Assembly: GCA_958450365.1 (NCBI GenBank)
Contig: CAUEEP010000916.1
Span: 682,001 to 746,000 of the forward strand
Origin: Mesorhabditis belari
Lineage: Eukaryota; Nematoda; Chromadorea; Rhabditida; Rhabditidae
Direction: 5' to 3'
Length of the DNA: 64,000 bases
Shown here: one piece after another, positions 33,373 to 45,545 of the stretch
How positions within the stretch are numbered: position 1 is the first letter of the stretch
Layout of the letters: each line of letters opens with the position of its first letter
Position numbers and translations under genes: made by a program
Notes under the pieces: generated by a model
The model's input: the letters and a program-made list of their open reading frames with translations, nothing else
What the model was told of the DNA's origin: nothing
Database searches by the model: none

Positions 33373-33755
33373 AAATCGAGTAACATCTCTTCTATAAATC
33401 TTCAATAAATCTTTGATCTATATGAGCTGCATTAAGCTATTCATCGTTTGATCCTTATGATAATCGATCTCTGATTTCAAATTATCGGGTGATCCTTTGC
33501 CCCCAATCTAGCCAACAGCCATCCGATTTCTTTTGAATGCCCTGTGGGGTCATCGTTCGTTTCCTTTCTCTTTCCTTTCTCTTTCCTTCCTTTTCATTTC
33601 CTTATCTCCCACCCACTCACCCGTTCAACTCGTTTCCTCGTTTCTTTGATCAAATTCAACTTTTTTTTCTAATCTAATCCCGTCTTATTTTAGGAGTGAT
33701 AATTCGATTCTCTGATACATTTGGTACTTCGTTGGCTTTGCGATTTGCGAACTAG

Positions 33756-33842
33756 ATTTTGAAATCTTTAAAATCTTTGAGAACTTTGAGAACTTTGAAA
33801 TCTTTGAAATCTTTAAAATCTTTGAGAACTTTGAAATCTAGA
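33756..33842. repeat. Short ctttgaaat / ctttgagaa tandem repeat
   Basis: About nine units of 9 bp just upstream of the phosphoglycerate dehydrogenase start. Confidence 0.85.
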
Positions 33843-33949
33843 AATGAAATCCAGAAAAAAAAAATCATATCCTTTACTTTTTCCTTAACTTTCTTTACTT
33901 GTTCCTTTGAAAAGAATTCTGAATTTTGAAATTCTGAAAAACATTTAGA

Positions 33950-36900
33950 ATGGAGATCAAAAGCGTTTTGATTGCCGACGAGATCGAACAGGAATGCGTT
34001 GACATTTTGACTCAAAATGGTTTCCAAGTACAGTCTGCTAAGGGTTAAGATTTAAAAAAATATATACAACTGTTACAGAACAAGAACAGACTGTTAAGCA
34101 GACTGTTAAGACTATAAACAGTGAACAGTTCAGAGCAGACTGTTCACTTAAAACTCTACTGTTAAGCAGTCTTAAGTGAATTGTGAACAATTTAGGTGAA
34201 CAATTTAGGTGAACAGTGAACTTAGGTGAACAATTTAGGTCTTAAGTGACAAATTCACTTCTCCCACCTTTTATTTTTATTCTAAATTAAATTCTAAAAC
34301 ACTATAGAGAAATCAAATTTGTTTTAAAAGAGATTTCTGACATCATCGAAAGTTATCTTACTTCCAGATCACCTACAAAATTAAACAAACGAAAGAGGAA
34401 TTGCTTGAGACGGTGCCAAGACACGATGCTGTTTTGGTTCGCTCAGCTACCAAGGTTTCCTTTTTATTTTAATTTGCAATTCGATTTTATCAAAAGTCTA
34501 GAATCAAAGGGATTCTTAAAATTTTAATTTCTGTTTTTCAAAATTAGAATCATTTTTTGACTGGGTTAACAACTTCAGACCGGGAACGAGCTCTTTATTT
34601 TGGCGGGCAAAGCAGTTATCAGTTTTACCGTTTACGCCCCCTTGATGGCGATTGCTGATAGGAAAGATGGGAAAGATTAACATGTGAAGATCATGTGGTA
34701 CCGGTGCATTGCCACTATTAGATATAAAAAAATACATTTATTCACACGAATAATGTGGTATAAACAATACACAAGCATAGCCCTTAAGCCCTAAATATAG
34801 GGACGAAAAAAATCATATATATGAGGGAAGAAAAGAACCAATAATCTAGCCGGCGGGATTGAACCCTTGACCTTTCGATATAGGGATCTTAGCCAACGAT
34901 TAAGATATAGAGAGCTTAGCCAACGATTAAGGTATAGAGAGCTTGGCTGACGATTAAGATATAGAGATCTTAGCTAACGATTAAGGTAAAGAGAGCTTAG
35001 CCAACGATTAAGATATAGAGAGCTTAGCTAACGATTAAGGTATAGAGATCTTAGCTAATGATTAAGATACAGAGAGCTTAGTCAACGATTAAGATACAGA
35101 GATCTTAGCTAACGATTAAGATATAGAGATCTTAGCCAACGATTAAGATATAGAGAGCTTGGCTGACGTTTAAGGTATGGAGATCTTAGCTAACGATTAA
35201 GATACAGGGATCTTAGCCAACTAGCCAACTATGGCGGGCTTTCACATGATTTGATTTTAATGTTCGAAAAACTCTAGGAAAATGAAATGAAACACCAAAG
35301 CCTCGCTGGATTACATTCCATTTCCATTTCTAGATTACAAAAGAAATCATCGAGGCTGCGGCGGGGAAACTGAAAGTGATTGGACGAGCCGGCACTGGCG
35401 TCGACAATATCGATGTCGAGGCGGCCAGTCAACATGGAGTTCTCGTCATGAACACACCCCGTAAGTACACAAATAAGATACAGGGTGATTAAAAAGTTCC
35501 CGCCAACTTTACAAAAGAAGCTCGATTTTTTACAAGTTTGCGGGAACTCCGGGATCACTCTGTACATTTTCCTGGATTTCTTAACTTTTGATCTGCTGAA
35601 AATCAACAAAAATTACTCGACTTATATGCGCTTATGACAGTTTTTCTTTCTCTTAAAAGAATTCTCTAAAAACAGTTTGAGATTTAGTAGAAAATGAAGA
35701 TTTCCAGAGGATTAGAGGAAAGAGAGGAAAGCTTGCTATTCAAAATAGCAAGCTGTTGAGCTTGTTTAGCTTGCTATTTATAAAACACGGGAAATTTTGT
35801 TTCAGCTTTCATTTAGGAAATCAATCATTTAAAAAGTTTGCGGGAACTCCGAGATTACTCTGTAGTTTTCATTCAGATTTCACTCATATTTCATTCTGAT
35901 TTCATTCTGATTTCATTCAGATTTCATCCTGGTTTAAATCCTTTAAATTTTACATCAATTTCAGAAGCAAACTCTCGATCAGCAGCCGAATTGACATGTA
36001 TTCTGATTTTGTCGCTCTCTCGACACATCGCTCAAGCCGATGCCACGATGAAAGCGGGGAAATGGTTGCGAAAAGAGTTCATGGGAGAAGAGGTAGTTGA
36101 GATTCTTTTTTTTTTTGATAAATACACGTTGTTCTATCTTTCTGGAAATCACTAGGTTTAGAGCTCATTTTTTTGCAAATTTAATTGCTAAAAAGGAAAC
36201 TTGAATTCTCAAAGCTCAAGAGTTTCTGATCATAGTGCCAATCCTGAGATAAAGTCAAGCCATAAACTAACTAGAGAATCTTTTCTAGTTCCTGCAGTTG
36301 TAATGTCATTTAAGTATAGTAAAGTAAAGTCTTGTCTCATTGCTTGTCTTGTCTCATAAGGTAAAGTCTTGTCTCATTGCATTCTTAACAACAAATTCCC
36401 TTTCACAATCGAATTCTAGGTTTTCGGGCGAACAGTCGCGATTCTGGGATGCGGCCGGATCGGATCGGAAGTGGCGCAGAGATTGAAAGCTTTTGGAATG
36501 CGATGCATTGGATATGATCCCGTTTTGAATAAAGAGGTTCAGCAGACTACAAGAAATTCAGCAGCAGTCTACAAGAAAATATAAATCGAAAGACTTTTAG
36601 CAAGCAGCCGAGCGTGGAATCGAGTTGTTGAGTCTCGACGAGATTTGGCCACTAGCTGACTACATCACCGTTCACGTGCCACTCATCCCGTCGACAAAGG
36701 ATTTGATTAATCGACAAGGTGAATTATTTTGATTTTAAGTAGATAAACCGAGTACAAGTACAGGAAGCTTTTGTACAGGTACTTGTGCTTGTACAATTAC
36801 AGGAAGCTTTTGTACAGGTACTTGTGCTTGTACAATTACAGGAAGCTTTTGTACAGGTACTTGTGCTTGTACAATTACAGGAAGCTTTTGTACAGGTACT

Positions 36901-39900
36901 CGTACAAGTACAGGAAGCGTTTGAGCCTACTTAAGAGTACTTTAAATTCAAAATTAAATTCAAATCTTTAAATTCAAATCTTTAAATCCAAATCCAAACC
37001 AAATCCAAAACCAAATCCAAACCAAATCCAAATCCCAAGCTCCTTTTATATTCTAACGAATTATAGGCGTTCACAAAGGCCTTTTTGATATCATTTATCG
37101 TATTATCTAAGTGAATTCAAATCTTTAGCACTCACCAAATGCAAAGATGGTGTTCGGATCATCAACGTGGCTCGTGGAGGGATCGTCAATGAGATCGATC
37201 TGGTCGATGCGCTCAACAGTGGAAAGGCTAAAGGAGCCGCGTTTGATGTCTTTGAACAAGTAAAGAGTATTTCTCTTCATCGCATTAATAAATTCAATCT
37301 CAACAAAACTCTGACAAGATTCCTCTCAAAGATCCCATAAATGCCGAGCAAAACTCGAGCAAAATTCTCAACTTTTGAAGGCTATATAAAAGGGTTGAAA
37401 GAATGAATCGATTAGAGAATGGGCAATAGAAAGGAGACATACTTATGATCTATCTCTCGAAAAACCAGAACGATTGACTCAATTTTGACCAATCTAAGCC
37501 CTCTAAAGTGCGGTGAGCCACCATGTAGTTTGTCGATTTAAAACTCTGCTATCTAATGAAGAGCTTTTAGATAAATAGAACAATTAATTAACTCAATTTT
37601 AGCAAATCTAAAGCCAAAATTTGGCTCTAGATACCAAAAAGAAAAGTGAAAAGTTCGTTTTGTTTAAACTTTTTGCAGTTCGAAATATATCAAAACTGAA
37701 CTTTAATTGAAAGCAATTTAGTCTCAAAATCGAATACGATATTCTGAGAAACCGTAGCGTTGAATTCTGTTTTTATATTGATGTTATATTGATGTTATAT
37801 TGATGTTATATTGATAATTAAAAGCTCCTTAGGAGCCACCCATCTATCGCGAGTTGATCAATCACCCAAAAGCCATTTGCACTCCGCATCTTGGTGCCTC
37901 AACGGTGAGTTTTGATTTTGATAAACAAATGAATAACTATAAGATCAAAATATTTCATATTTCTTTCATATTTCTTCAGCTATCAGTACCATTTTGCAGC
38001 TAGACGCTCAACTTCGAGTGGCCACCGAGGTGGCTGAGAATCTCGTCGCGATCAATCAAGGGAAAATTCTGGGAGCTGTAAGTGGACTGGGTTTATCAAA
38101 TAATATTATTCAGATAATATTATTTAGATAATACTATTTAGATAATATTATTTAGATAATATTATTTAGATAATTATAATATTATCATGATGATAATATT
38201 ATAAAAATATCAGTCTAGAATATAAAAATTTCTAATCTTTTGATAAATTAGAAAAGCTAGAGTTGAAGAAGCGAGCTCATCAAATTTCTTTTTAGATTAA
38301 CGCAAAGGAAATCGGACTTTAATCGAAATATCGTACTTTTTGATGAATTGGGGCTACTTTGCGCCAAATTTTTTCTTGTTTTGCGCAAGTTGCGCAACTG
38401 GATCATTTGCGCAACTCGCCATAACTTTTGTCTAAGTCGGTCAATCTTTATCTTGCCATAACTTTTTTCTAAGTGAATCAATCTTTATGATTTTGGTGTC
38501 ATTTTGTAGATCTCAACAAGTGCAACAAAATGAAACCAAAAGCAGAAAGATTGGCCGACTTAGAAGAAAGTTATGGCAAGATAAAGATTTGCCCACTTAG
38601 AAGAAAGTTATGGCGAGTTGCGCAAACGATCTAGTTGCGCCAATGATCCAGTTGCGCAAAAAATTTGGCGCAAAGTAGCCACCCCCATGAATCTTTCTAT
38701 TTCTCCTTTTTATAAACTCTTTATTATCTCTATCAATTTTAGTTTTTAAAAACCACAATTACCGCTGTTTTATTTTTGTTCACTTTGACACTTTGCCACT
38801 TTTTTTTTTGCGCAGATGTTTTATTGTCTGGATAAATTATGTGATTCTAGTTTGTTGACATGAAATATCTACAAAAATCACTTCTAGAATTTCATTTAAA
38901 GAATAGAAATCGAGACTTTTACTTAAAAAAATCTTCTCTAAATAGATTACTTTTCCAATTAAAAACAAGCAGACAAGCAACAGATTACATACCGTAAATA
39001 CTGTAATAGTACCCCACCCCCCTCGTACAGTCGCGTAGTAGCAAAAGTTTTATTAGTATTTCATCATTTTTCAAAGCGCCCGTACTTTCAAAAAATGCGT
39101 CTTTGGTATCAAAAAATAACCCTGAATTTCAGCTATTTTTTGATATCTAAGCGCGCATTGTAGCATAAACCAGTGTCGAGAAAAACTCGTTCAAAGCTAA
39201 ACTACGCAACACTCCGCACCGTCATTATGGGGGTGGGGTGCTATTACAGTATTTACGGTATACATCTTTTGCCTTAACAGTTTTTTTCGATAGTTTATAG
39301 CTAAGGAATTATTATCATGATAATATTATTCGGATAATTATTAGATTATTATCATAATAATATTATAAAAATATCAGTCTAGAATATAAAAATTTCTAAT
39401 CCTTTGATAAATTAGAAAAGCTAGAGTTGAAGAAGTGAGCTCATCAAATTTCTTTTAGATTAACGCAAAGGAAATCGGAGTTTAATTGAAATATCGTACT
39501 TTTTTGATGAATTGGGGGTGGCTACTTTGCGCCAAATTTTTTGGGCAACTAGATCATTTGCGCAACTCGCTATAACTTTCTTCTAAGTCAGGCCAGTCTT
39601 TATCTTGCCATAACTTTCTTCTAAGTGATTCAATCTTTATGATTTTGATGCCATTTTGTAGATCGCAACAAGTGCAACAAAATGGCATCAAAATCATAAA
39701 GATTGGCCCACTTGGAAGAAAGTTATGGCAAGAATAGAATGGCCCCCCTGAAAGAAAGTTATGCCAAGATAAAGATTGGCCCACTTGGAAGAAAGTTATG
39801 GCGAGATAAAGATTGGCCCACTTGGAAGAAAGTTATGGCAAGATAAAGATTAGCCCACTTGGAAGAAAGTTATGGCGAGATGCGCAAATGATCTAGTTGC

Positions 39901-42554
39901 GCCAATGATCCAGTTGCGCAAAAAATTTGGCGCAAACAAGCTACCCCCATGAATTGTTCTATTTCTCCTTTTTATAAACTCTTTATTATCTCTATCAATT
40001 TTAGTTTTTAAAAACCACAATTACCGTTGTTTTATTTTTGTTCACTTTGACACGTTTTTTTTTGCGCAGATGTTTTATTGTCTGGATAAATTATGTCATT
40101 CTAGTTTGTTGACATGAAATATCTACAAAAATCACTTCTAGAATTTGATTTAAAGAATAGAAATCGAGAGTTGCACTTAAAATATTCTCTAAATAGACTT
40201 TTTCAACTAAAAACAAGCAGACAAGCAACAGATTACATATCTATCATATCAGATTACATATTGCCTTAACAGTTTTTTTAGATAGTTTATTGCTAAAGTA
40301 TCCCTTTGAAAACGTTATATTGAATCGAAAAAGAATTTAGTACAATTTGTCGAAGTAGTTAAATGGGCAAGGTGTTGGTCAAGGAGCGAGTTTTTTGCAA
40401 CTGTACATTTCCGAAGGAGGGAAAAGTGAGCACTGAAGATGATGACTGGGGAAAGAGAGAGAGAGAAGTTGCCATGGAGAGGAGATGGAGAGGGGTGGAG
40501 AGGAGATGGAGAGGAGATGGAGAGGGGTGGAGACGGGATGGAGAGGAGATGGAGAGAAGATGGAGAGGAGATGGAGACGGGATGGAGAGGAGATGGAGAC
40601 GGGAAAGGAGTGCGAGAAGGGTAACGAGATGGAGAGAGGATCGAGAAAGAGGAGAGACGAGAGAATGGGAATAAGGGAAATGAGATAAGATGAAGAGAAA
40701 GTGAAAGAGAAGATCTAAATGGTGGTGAGAGAGATGATGGAGTTGTAGCTGGGGGATAAGAGTCAAGTGAAGTAGACGTAGAAAAGACGGAGATGGAAAA
40801 GAGGAGGCATAAGTTGAGAAGAAAGAAAAATGAGAACAAGAACGATGAGTGGAAATGAAGAGGTAGATGGGAAAGAAAATCAGGTAGATGAAGGGAGAAG
40901 GGAAAGCGTGGCAGAGATTCGATTCTGCGCTGAAAAGAGAGAGGAGACGAGGAAGAATTGTAGAAGAAGATGGATTGAAGATTGAGAACGGGCAATTTTG
41001 GAATGAGTAAAAGAGGGCACCGCGTCTCAGTCATCTTAATGCCCTTTACCCCCAGCCTGATCTCCTTCATCACCCCAGCTTCATCTCCAAATGATTATAC
41101 CCTTGAAAATTTCAGGTTTTTTTTCAGTTTTTTCTTTTGTTTTGAATAGATATCTGAATTTTTTGAGCAACTTTTTCGCTTTACCATTTCTTTTTCGAAA
41201 TTCCAGTCACCTCTATTAAGTTTGTGTATAACTCTTTTCCAATAAGAACTTGGAATTGCCAGAATTTGGAATCGACTTCCCAGAGTTTTGAGAGAGTCGA
41301 ATAGTGTCGATGATCTTGATCTTAAAGCTCTAAGTGCATTCTTGACGTTATCTTTGCTACTCGTTACATACGTTATATCGTGTTGCTTTTTATCGGTCTT
41401 TTTCTCGTGTTTATGTGTATGAAGTCATGTGTTTTAAATCGTAAATCTTGCACACTTTATTTCATTTCTTGAATAAAGTATCTATCAACTATTATATTGT
41501 TGAAACTTTTAATTCTATACCGTATTTTCTCTAATAGTAGTGCATGCCGCCAAACCGAGTTGATGACTATTTTACGGTTTTCAAGCTTTTGCGGAAGCTC
41601 AACACTCAAATCCCCCGCAAGATCTCATCGTCAGCTACATTTTCCGATCCCACATCGATAAGAGGTAAGCGGTAAGCGATAAGCGATAAAGCGATTCCGT
41701 AAGGGATTCCGATAAGCGGTTCTCGAGATTTTGAGGAATTTAGACGAAGCTTAGGGTGCACTACTATTAGAGAAAATACGGTAATCATTTATGATCAATC
41801 AAATCTTAGTACTTGCCTAATATCTGAGTTTATAAGAAATTGGTGACGATTTTCTGGCTAATTCGACTCTAAAACTACAAAAGTTTGACATGTATATGTA
41901 AAAAATGTAAAAAAAAATATTATTATACTATAAAAAAAGTAAATTTCATTTCAATTTTAGACAATTTCATTTAAATAATTGGTGTTATAAGCTGTAAAAG
42001 TGGATTTCGACAGTGAAAAAGATGTCAAAAAAAACAGTGCCTAAATTGGTCTCCAAAAAGAAAATGACTCTGTCCATATTTGCCATATTTTTTCACAAAA
42101 AAACATTAAAGTAAAGATTTTATATTGAAATTTGTACGTATCTTACTAAGAACAAATTTCTTTTTTCATTCAACTCAATTAAACCCCATTTTCCTCTCTT
42201 TTTTTGAAGTTTACCACGAGAAAATCGTAACGATTTTCTCATTATTCTTCTAAATTTTCTATTTTTTTTTATTGAAATCAGTGAAAATTTTCAGCAATTC
42301 AATTTTTTTAGAAATCTCTGTGCTGAAAAATGCTCAATTAGGCCTCAAAGGAGTTTTTTTTGCTGGATTTGTCTAAGGGTGAGTTGAAGAATGAATTGAG
42401 TGCACCAGAAGGGGTGTTTTTACATCTTTGAGCCAAAGTAAACCATGAAAGCTTATTCAGTTTAGAGGTAAATGCTTCGTCGGTACTCGTCGCGGGGTCT
42501 GCTCACCGTTCGTCTCCCACAAGCGATCACAACGATCGGGAGTCGAAATTGTGA
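33950..42554 (+). CDS. D-3-phosphoglycerate dehydrogenase
   Basis: First enzyme of serine synthesis: 3-phosphoglycerate + NAD+ to 3-phosphohydroxypyruvate. Ten exons: 33950-34027, 34368-34454, 35334-35460, 35965-36092, 36420-36536, 36601-36718, 37129-37259, 37833-37904, 38000-38077, 42468-42554; 340 residues, all phases consistent. Seen: [26 protein letters not shown], the Rossmann motif [32 protein letters not shown] with catalytic-type CTPHLGAST, and the last exon [10 protein letters not shown] matching the family's G.VNA.. segment. It lacks the C-terminal ASB/ACT domains of the human enzyme, like the short nematode form. ATG is 1 nt after a TTTAG acceptor. The last intron (38078-42467) is 4.4 kb of MITEs, tandem duplication and LINE debris, so the final join is the least certain. 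Confidence 0.93.
34070..34255. repeat. Irregular GAACAG/CTGTTAAG repeats
   Basis: Imperfect direct and inverted repeats of agactgttaag and aggtgaacaattt in intron 1 of phosphoglycerate dehydrogenase. Confidence 0.7.
34845..35240 (-). repeat. tRNA-like element with D-arm amplified into a 25-bp minisatellite
   Basis: The minus-strand 5' end reads GCCCGCCATAGTTGGCTAGT and the 3' end carries a T-arm (AAGGGTTCAATCCCGCCGGC). Between them are about fourteen 25-bp units of the form GTTGGCTAAGATCTCTATAT, each containing the D-arm core GTTGGCTAAGATC. It is the second example of the arrangement at 3862-4165 but from an unrelated tRNA-like sequence. Lies in intron 2 of phosphoglycerate dehydrogenase. 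Confidence 0.75.
35479..35864. mobile_element. Short inverted-repeat element, TACAGGGTGATTAAAAAGTT type
   Basis: Begins TACAGGGTGATTAAAAAGTT and ends GGAACTCCGAGATTACTCTGTA in inverted form, with an extra internal copy of the right end at 35528-35562. Resembles mariner-type termini. Non-coding. In intron 3 of phosphoglycerate dehydrogenase. Confidence 0.7.
36768..36920. repeat. 39-bp tandem repeat (gtacaggtacttgtgcttgt)
   Basis: Four near-identical units continuing acaattacaggaagctttt, in intron 6 of phosphoglycerate dehydrogenase. Confidence 0.95.
38095..38990. repeat. Tandem segmental duplication, left copy, with MITE family 5 at 38350-38687
   Basis: From about 38200 (ATAATATTATAAAAATATCA) to 38990 this matches 39355-40240 closely. 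It contains a MITE with termini GGGGCTACTTTGCGCCAAAT and GGCGCAAAGTAGCCACCCCC. An ATAATATTATTTAGAT repeat precedes it at 38100-38180. Confidence 0.85.
38990..39260. mobile_element. MITE family 2, copy 1 (TIR TACCGTAAATACTGTAATAG)
   Basis: 271 bp with inverted termini TACCGTAAATACTGTAATAG and CTATTACAGTATTTACGGTA. The duplicated segment at 40235-40265 preserves the unoccupied site (CAGATTACATA), showing insertion with a TA duplication. Other copies: 48258-48529 and a solo end at 49376-49412. Confidence 0.9.
39345..40250. repeat. Tandem segmental duplication, right copy, with MITE family 5 at 39524-39949
   Basis: About 0.9 kb, nearly identical to 38200-38990 outside the MITE. Its MITE is longer, through extra TTGGAAGAAAGTTATGGC units. 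Confidence 0.85.
40475..40690. repeat. GATGGAGAGGA purine tandem repeat
   Basis: About fifteen variable 11-13 bp units of gatggagagga. It extends into purine-rich sequence to about 40990. A long minus-strand frame over it is Ser/Pro/Leu low complexity and not called. Confidence 0.9.
41195..41475 (+). mobile_element. Decayed LINE 3' end, copy 2
   Basis: Parallels 90-390: TAACTCTTTTCCAATAAGAA, CAGAATTTGGAATCGACTTC, CAGAGTTTTGAGAGAGTC, GATGATCTTGATCTT and the 3' tail ATTTCTTGAATAAAGTATCT. An 11-bp insertion and a deletion break the frame. Confidence 0.75.
41518..41783. mobile_element. MITE family 1, copy 2
   Basis: 266 bp, termini TACCGTATTTTCTCTAATAG and CTATTAGAGAAAATACGGTA, inserted just beyond the LINE debris. 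An internal GGTAAGCGATAAGC stretch is expanded relative to copy 1. Confidence 0.9.
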
Positions 42555-42756
42555 CATCATTGTGCAGGTTTGTGGAAGGAGTAGGAGAGAAAAACATAGT
42601 GAAACGGGAATGGATGGATTGGAGTTGGAGATTGGTTAAACCTAGTAGCGGGGCTGGGATGGGAATAGAAATTTGGGAATAATGGAGACAAAAACAGCGA
42701 GAACGGCTCAATTACGAACGGTCATCGATCTCGAGAGGGGCTGGGTATCTATCGGA

Positions 42757-42960
42757 GACATGTGCCAGGCGGTGAGCGATTACGCGGCCGCACAAAGGAC
42801 ATTTCCACTCATTCACAAGGATACTTCTTTTGCTTTGTAGATTGCACAAAAAGAAGATTTTGCGTTTTAAATTTGTGCCCGGGGGTTTTCGGGATCGGGA
42901 AATCGATTGGAGCTATTCATTTTGTCGAGTATTTCGTGGAGAACTATGCATTTGATTGAT
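42757..42960. repeat. GCGCCAG-GCGATTACG repeat, copy 2
   Basis: gtgccaggcggtgagcgatt followed by homology to 60288-60480 (cttcttttgctttg, gggatcgggaaatcgattgg). Lies downstream of phosphoglycerate dehydrogenase. Confidence 0.75.
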
Positions 42961-44539
42961 TGCAACTATCAATTAGAACTCGGTTTTTGATTGTCTAAAC
43001 TTTTAGATGAATTCCGAAACTTCGGCAATGAGAATGATTTGCTTTTTCCATTCCATTTCATCTTCAATCTCCCCATCAAACCATATAATTACCGTAACGT
43101 TTTTCCCCCATCACTAATTAACCCCTAAATAACAACTTTCAAGAAAAAAAAATTGAAAACTTTACTTTTCCCCCGATTTCATTTAGTAAAATGACTTTTT
43201 TTTTGCCATAAAATGCCATAAAAGAACATTTGAAAACTTTTTGCTGCAATTTTCTTTTCTAAAGTTTTCTGCTGCAATTTTCTTTTCTAAAGATCTTTGA
43301 TTAATGTGCACCGATCCAGGAAATGTGAATTTGAGAAACTTTTTCCGAAACTTGATTAGATACTTGGTTTACCCGCGGAATTTGGTGATTTGTTGAATTT
43401 ATTGGATAAACTTTCGAAAAAAAATTCACAAATTTCCGCAGAATTTCGTTGCACAAACTTCCGTAAAGTCAGTGATCAAAAATTGAAAAAGAAAGAAGAA
43501 AAAGAAGCTTAAACGAGAAAATTAGCACGTAAACGGATTATTCTAAAATTTTAGTTTTAGATCTAATGGGCTATCTTGTTTTTTTGGGCTATCTTTTTAT
43601 ATTGTCATTAAAATAGGTTTCATTGGAAGAAAAGGTTAAAATCGTATCATCGTTTTTATCGTTTTTAAACATTCGGCTTCTTGCTAATGAAAAACCTTTG
43701 AAATAAAGCTTTTTAGAAACTTTGAAAAGTCATTTGCAAAAGAAATCATTGGAAAATGAAAAAACTGTATTTCACTTGTTGAGATCTACAAAATGGCATC
43801 AAAATCATAAAGATTGGCCCACTTAGAAGAAAGTTATGGCGAGTTGCGCAAACGACCTAGTTGCGCAAATGATCCAGTTGCACAAAAAAATTTGACGCAA
43901 AGTAGTCACCCCCATGAATTGTTCTATTTCTCCTTTTTATAAACTCTTTATTATCTCTATCTTGCTAATGAAAAACCTTTAAAATAAAGCTTTTTAGAAA
44001 CTTTAAAAAGTTATTTGCCAAAAGAAATCATTGGGTAATGAAAAGCTGTATTTTATTTGATAGCTTGAGACTTATTCAATTAGAAAATGAATTTGGGTGG
44101 AATGAATGAGCTTAGTACTAAACCTAATAAAGATTAAAGTAGTTTATCGTTACCAGCAGGCAATTCTAAGCTAGAATCATCTTCAACAAATCTAGTTTTA
44201 AGCTAAACCTAAGACAGTTTAAAGTAGTTAATCGTTGCCAGCAGGCAATTCTAAGCTCTTACAATCATCTCAAACAAAATCTAGTTTTAAGCTAAACCTA
44301 ATAAAGATTAAAGTAGTTAATCGTTGCCAGCCGTTGACTTTTTCTAAGCTCTTACAATCATCTTCAACAAATCTAGTTTTAAGCGCTTTTAGTATCTTCT
44401 AAATTCCTTTCCCTTTATGAAATGCCTAAATTAACAAGATTTAAAATTATCTTAAAACTTGAAGCTTTCTTTTCATAAAATTTAGCCAACAAAAGCTTTA
44501 ACCAATCGACGTTATCATGACGTCATCACCCCCCAAACT

Positions 44540-44694
44540 TTTCTATTCTATTCAATCAATTTCATTCAATCAATTTCATTCAATCAATTTCATTCAATCA
44601 ATTTCATTCAATCAATTTCATTCAATCAATTTCATTTAATCAATTTCATTTAATCAATTTCATTCAATCAATTTTCTTTCTTTTTCTTTCTTTT

Positions 44695-44730
<36 letters not shown>

Positions 44731-44800
44731 TTTCTTTTTCTTTTTTTTTCTTTTTCTTTTTTTTTTTCTTTTTCTTTTCTTTTTTTCTTTTTTCACTACT
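44540..44800. repeat. 15-bp repeat attcaatcaatttc-a followed by CTTT microsatellite
   Basis: About eight units of tcattcaatcaattt, then about 130 bp of (CTTT)n and CTTTTT. Confidence 0.95.
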
Positions 44801-45283
44801 CATTGTTACTTTTTCTTTATTTGCAAATATTTTAGTGTATTCTTTGAAATTTCTTTCCCGAAAATTCCCCTGGGAATCTCTCTGGGGACAAAAATTTGTG
44901 TTAAACGATCAATTTCTTACTAAAATCTCTATTTCTATACATCCAAATTTTTCGAATCAATGATTTTTCACAAAATAAACTAATCCCAAATCTTTTTCCT
45001 TTTCTTTTCTTAATCCATTTTTAAGATCATTAGTAAAAAAATTTTTGAGTTTTGCGTAGTCGCCTCTAAATGAGTGCTTTCAAGGGTGAATAAATTCGTG
45101 AATTTCTTTCTAATTCTAAAAATATATTCTCATTAAAATAGGTTTTGTAAAAGATACTTTATTCAATTTAAATTTTCTTTATTTAAAAGAATAAGTGGAT
45201 ACAACAGAACGGAGGACACAATTTTTACCCCTACAATGTAGTTAAGAAAAAAACCCAACTTAATGGGAAAAAGAACACACACT

Positions 45284-45360
45284 TGATTTCGCCAGCTGGA
45301 TCGAACCCTGGATCTTCCGATTAGGAGAGAAGATTCCTAACCAGTCGGCCAACTGGTTTC
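45284..45360 (-). other. tRNA-like element
   Basis: The minus strand reads CCAGTTGGCCGACTGGTTAG then AAGATCCAGGGTTCGATCCA and GCTGG. CCAGTTGG and CCAGCTGG can pair as an acceptor stem and ATCTTC/GAAGAT as an anticodon stem. The loop is 11 nt rather than 7, and the T-stem pairs poorly. Probably a tRNA pseudogene. Confidence 0.6.
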
Positions 45361-45444
45361 ATTGGAAGAAAAGGATAAAGATAATACAATAGAAAGAAGT
45401 TAAACTTTATCTTTTTTAAAAAACAAAATAGAAATTGAATAAGA

Positions 45445-45545
45445 TTTTGTACTTTTTTGTACTTTTTTTGGACTTTTTTGGACTTTTTTGGACTTTTTTG
45501 TACTTTTTTGTACTTTTTTGTACTTTTTTGTACTTTTTTTTTGGC
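45445..45545. repeat. 10-bp repeat (tacttttttg / gacttttttg)
   Basis: Nine to ten units. The FLYFFVLF peptide over it is an artefact. Confidence 0.9.

Noticed and set aside
33135..33405. RS-repeat or GYGF-repeat protein
   Set aside because: Hexamer repeat; three frames are open across both strands.
40315..41073. 252-codon minus-strand frame, Ser/Pro/Leu-rich
   Set aside because: Lies over purine tandem repeat and A/T-rich DNA in the phosphoglycerate dehydrogenase intron; composition-driven with no recognisable domain.
42457..42711. 84-codon minus-strand frame
   Set aside because: Antisense to the last phosphoglycerate dehydrogenase exon, which is phase-matched and homologous on the plus strand.
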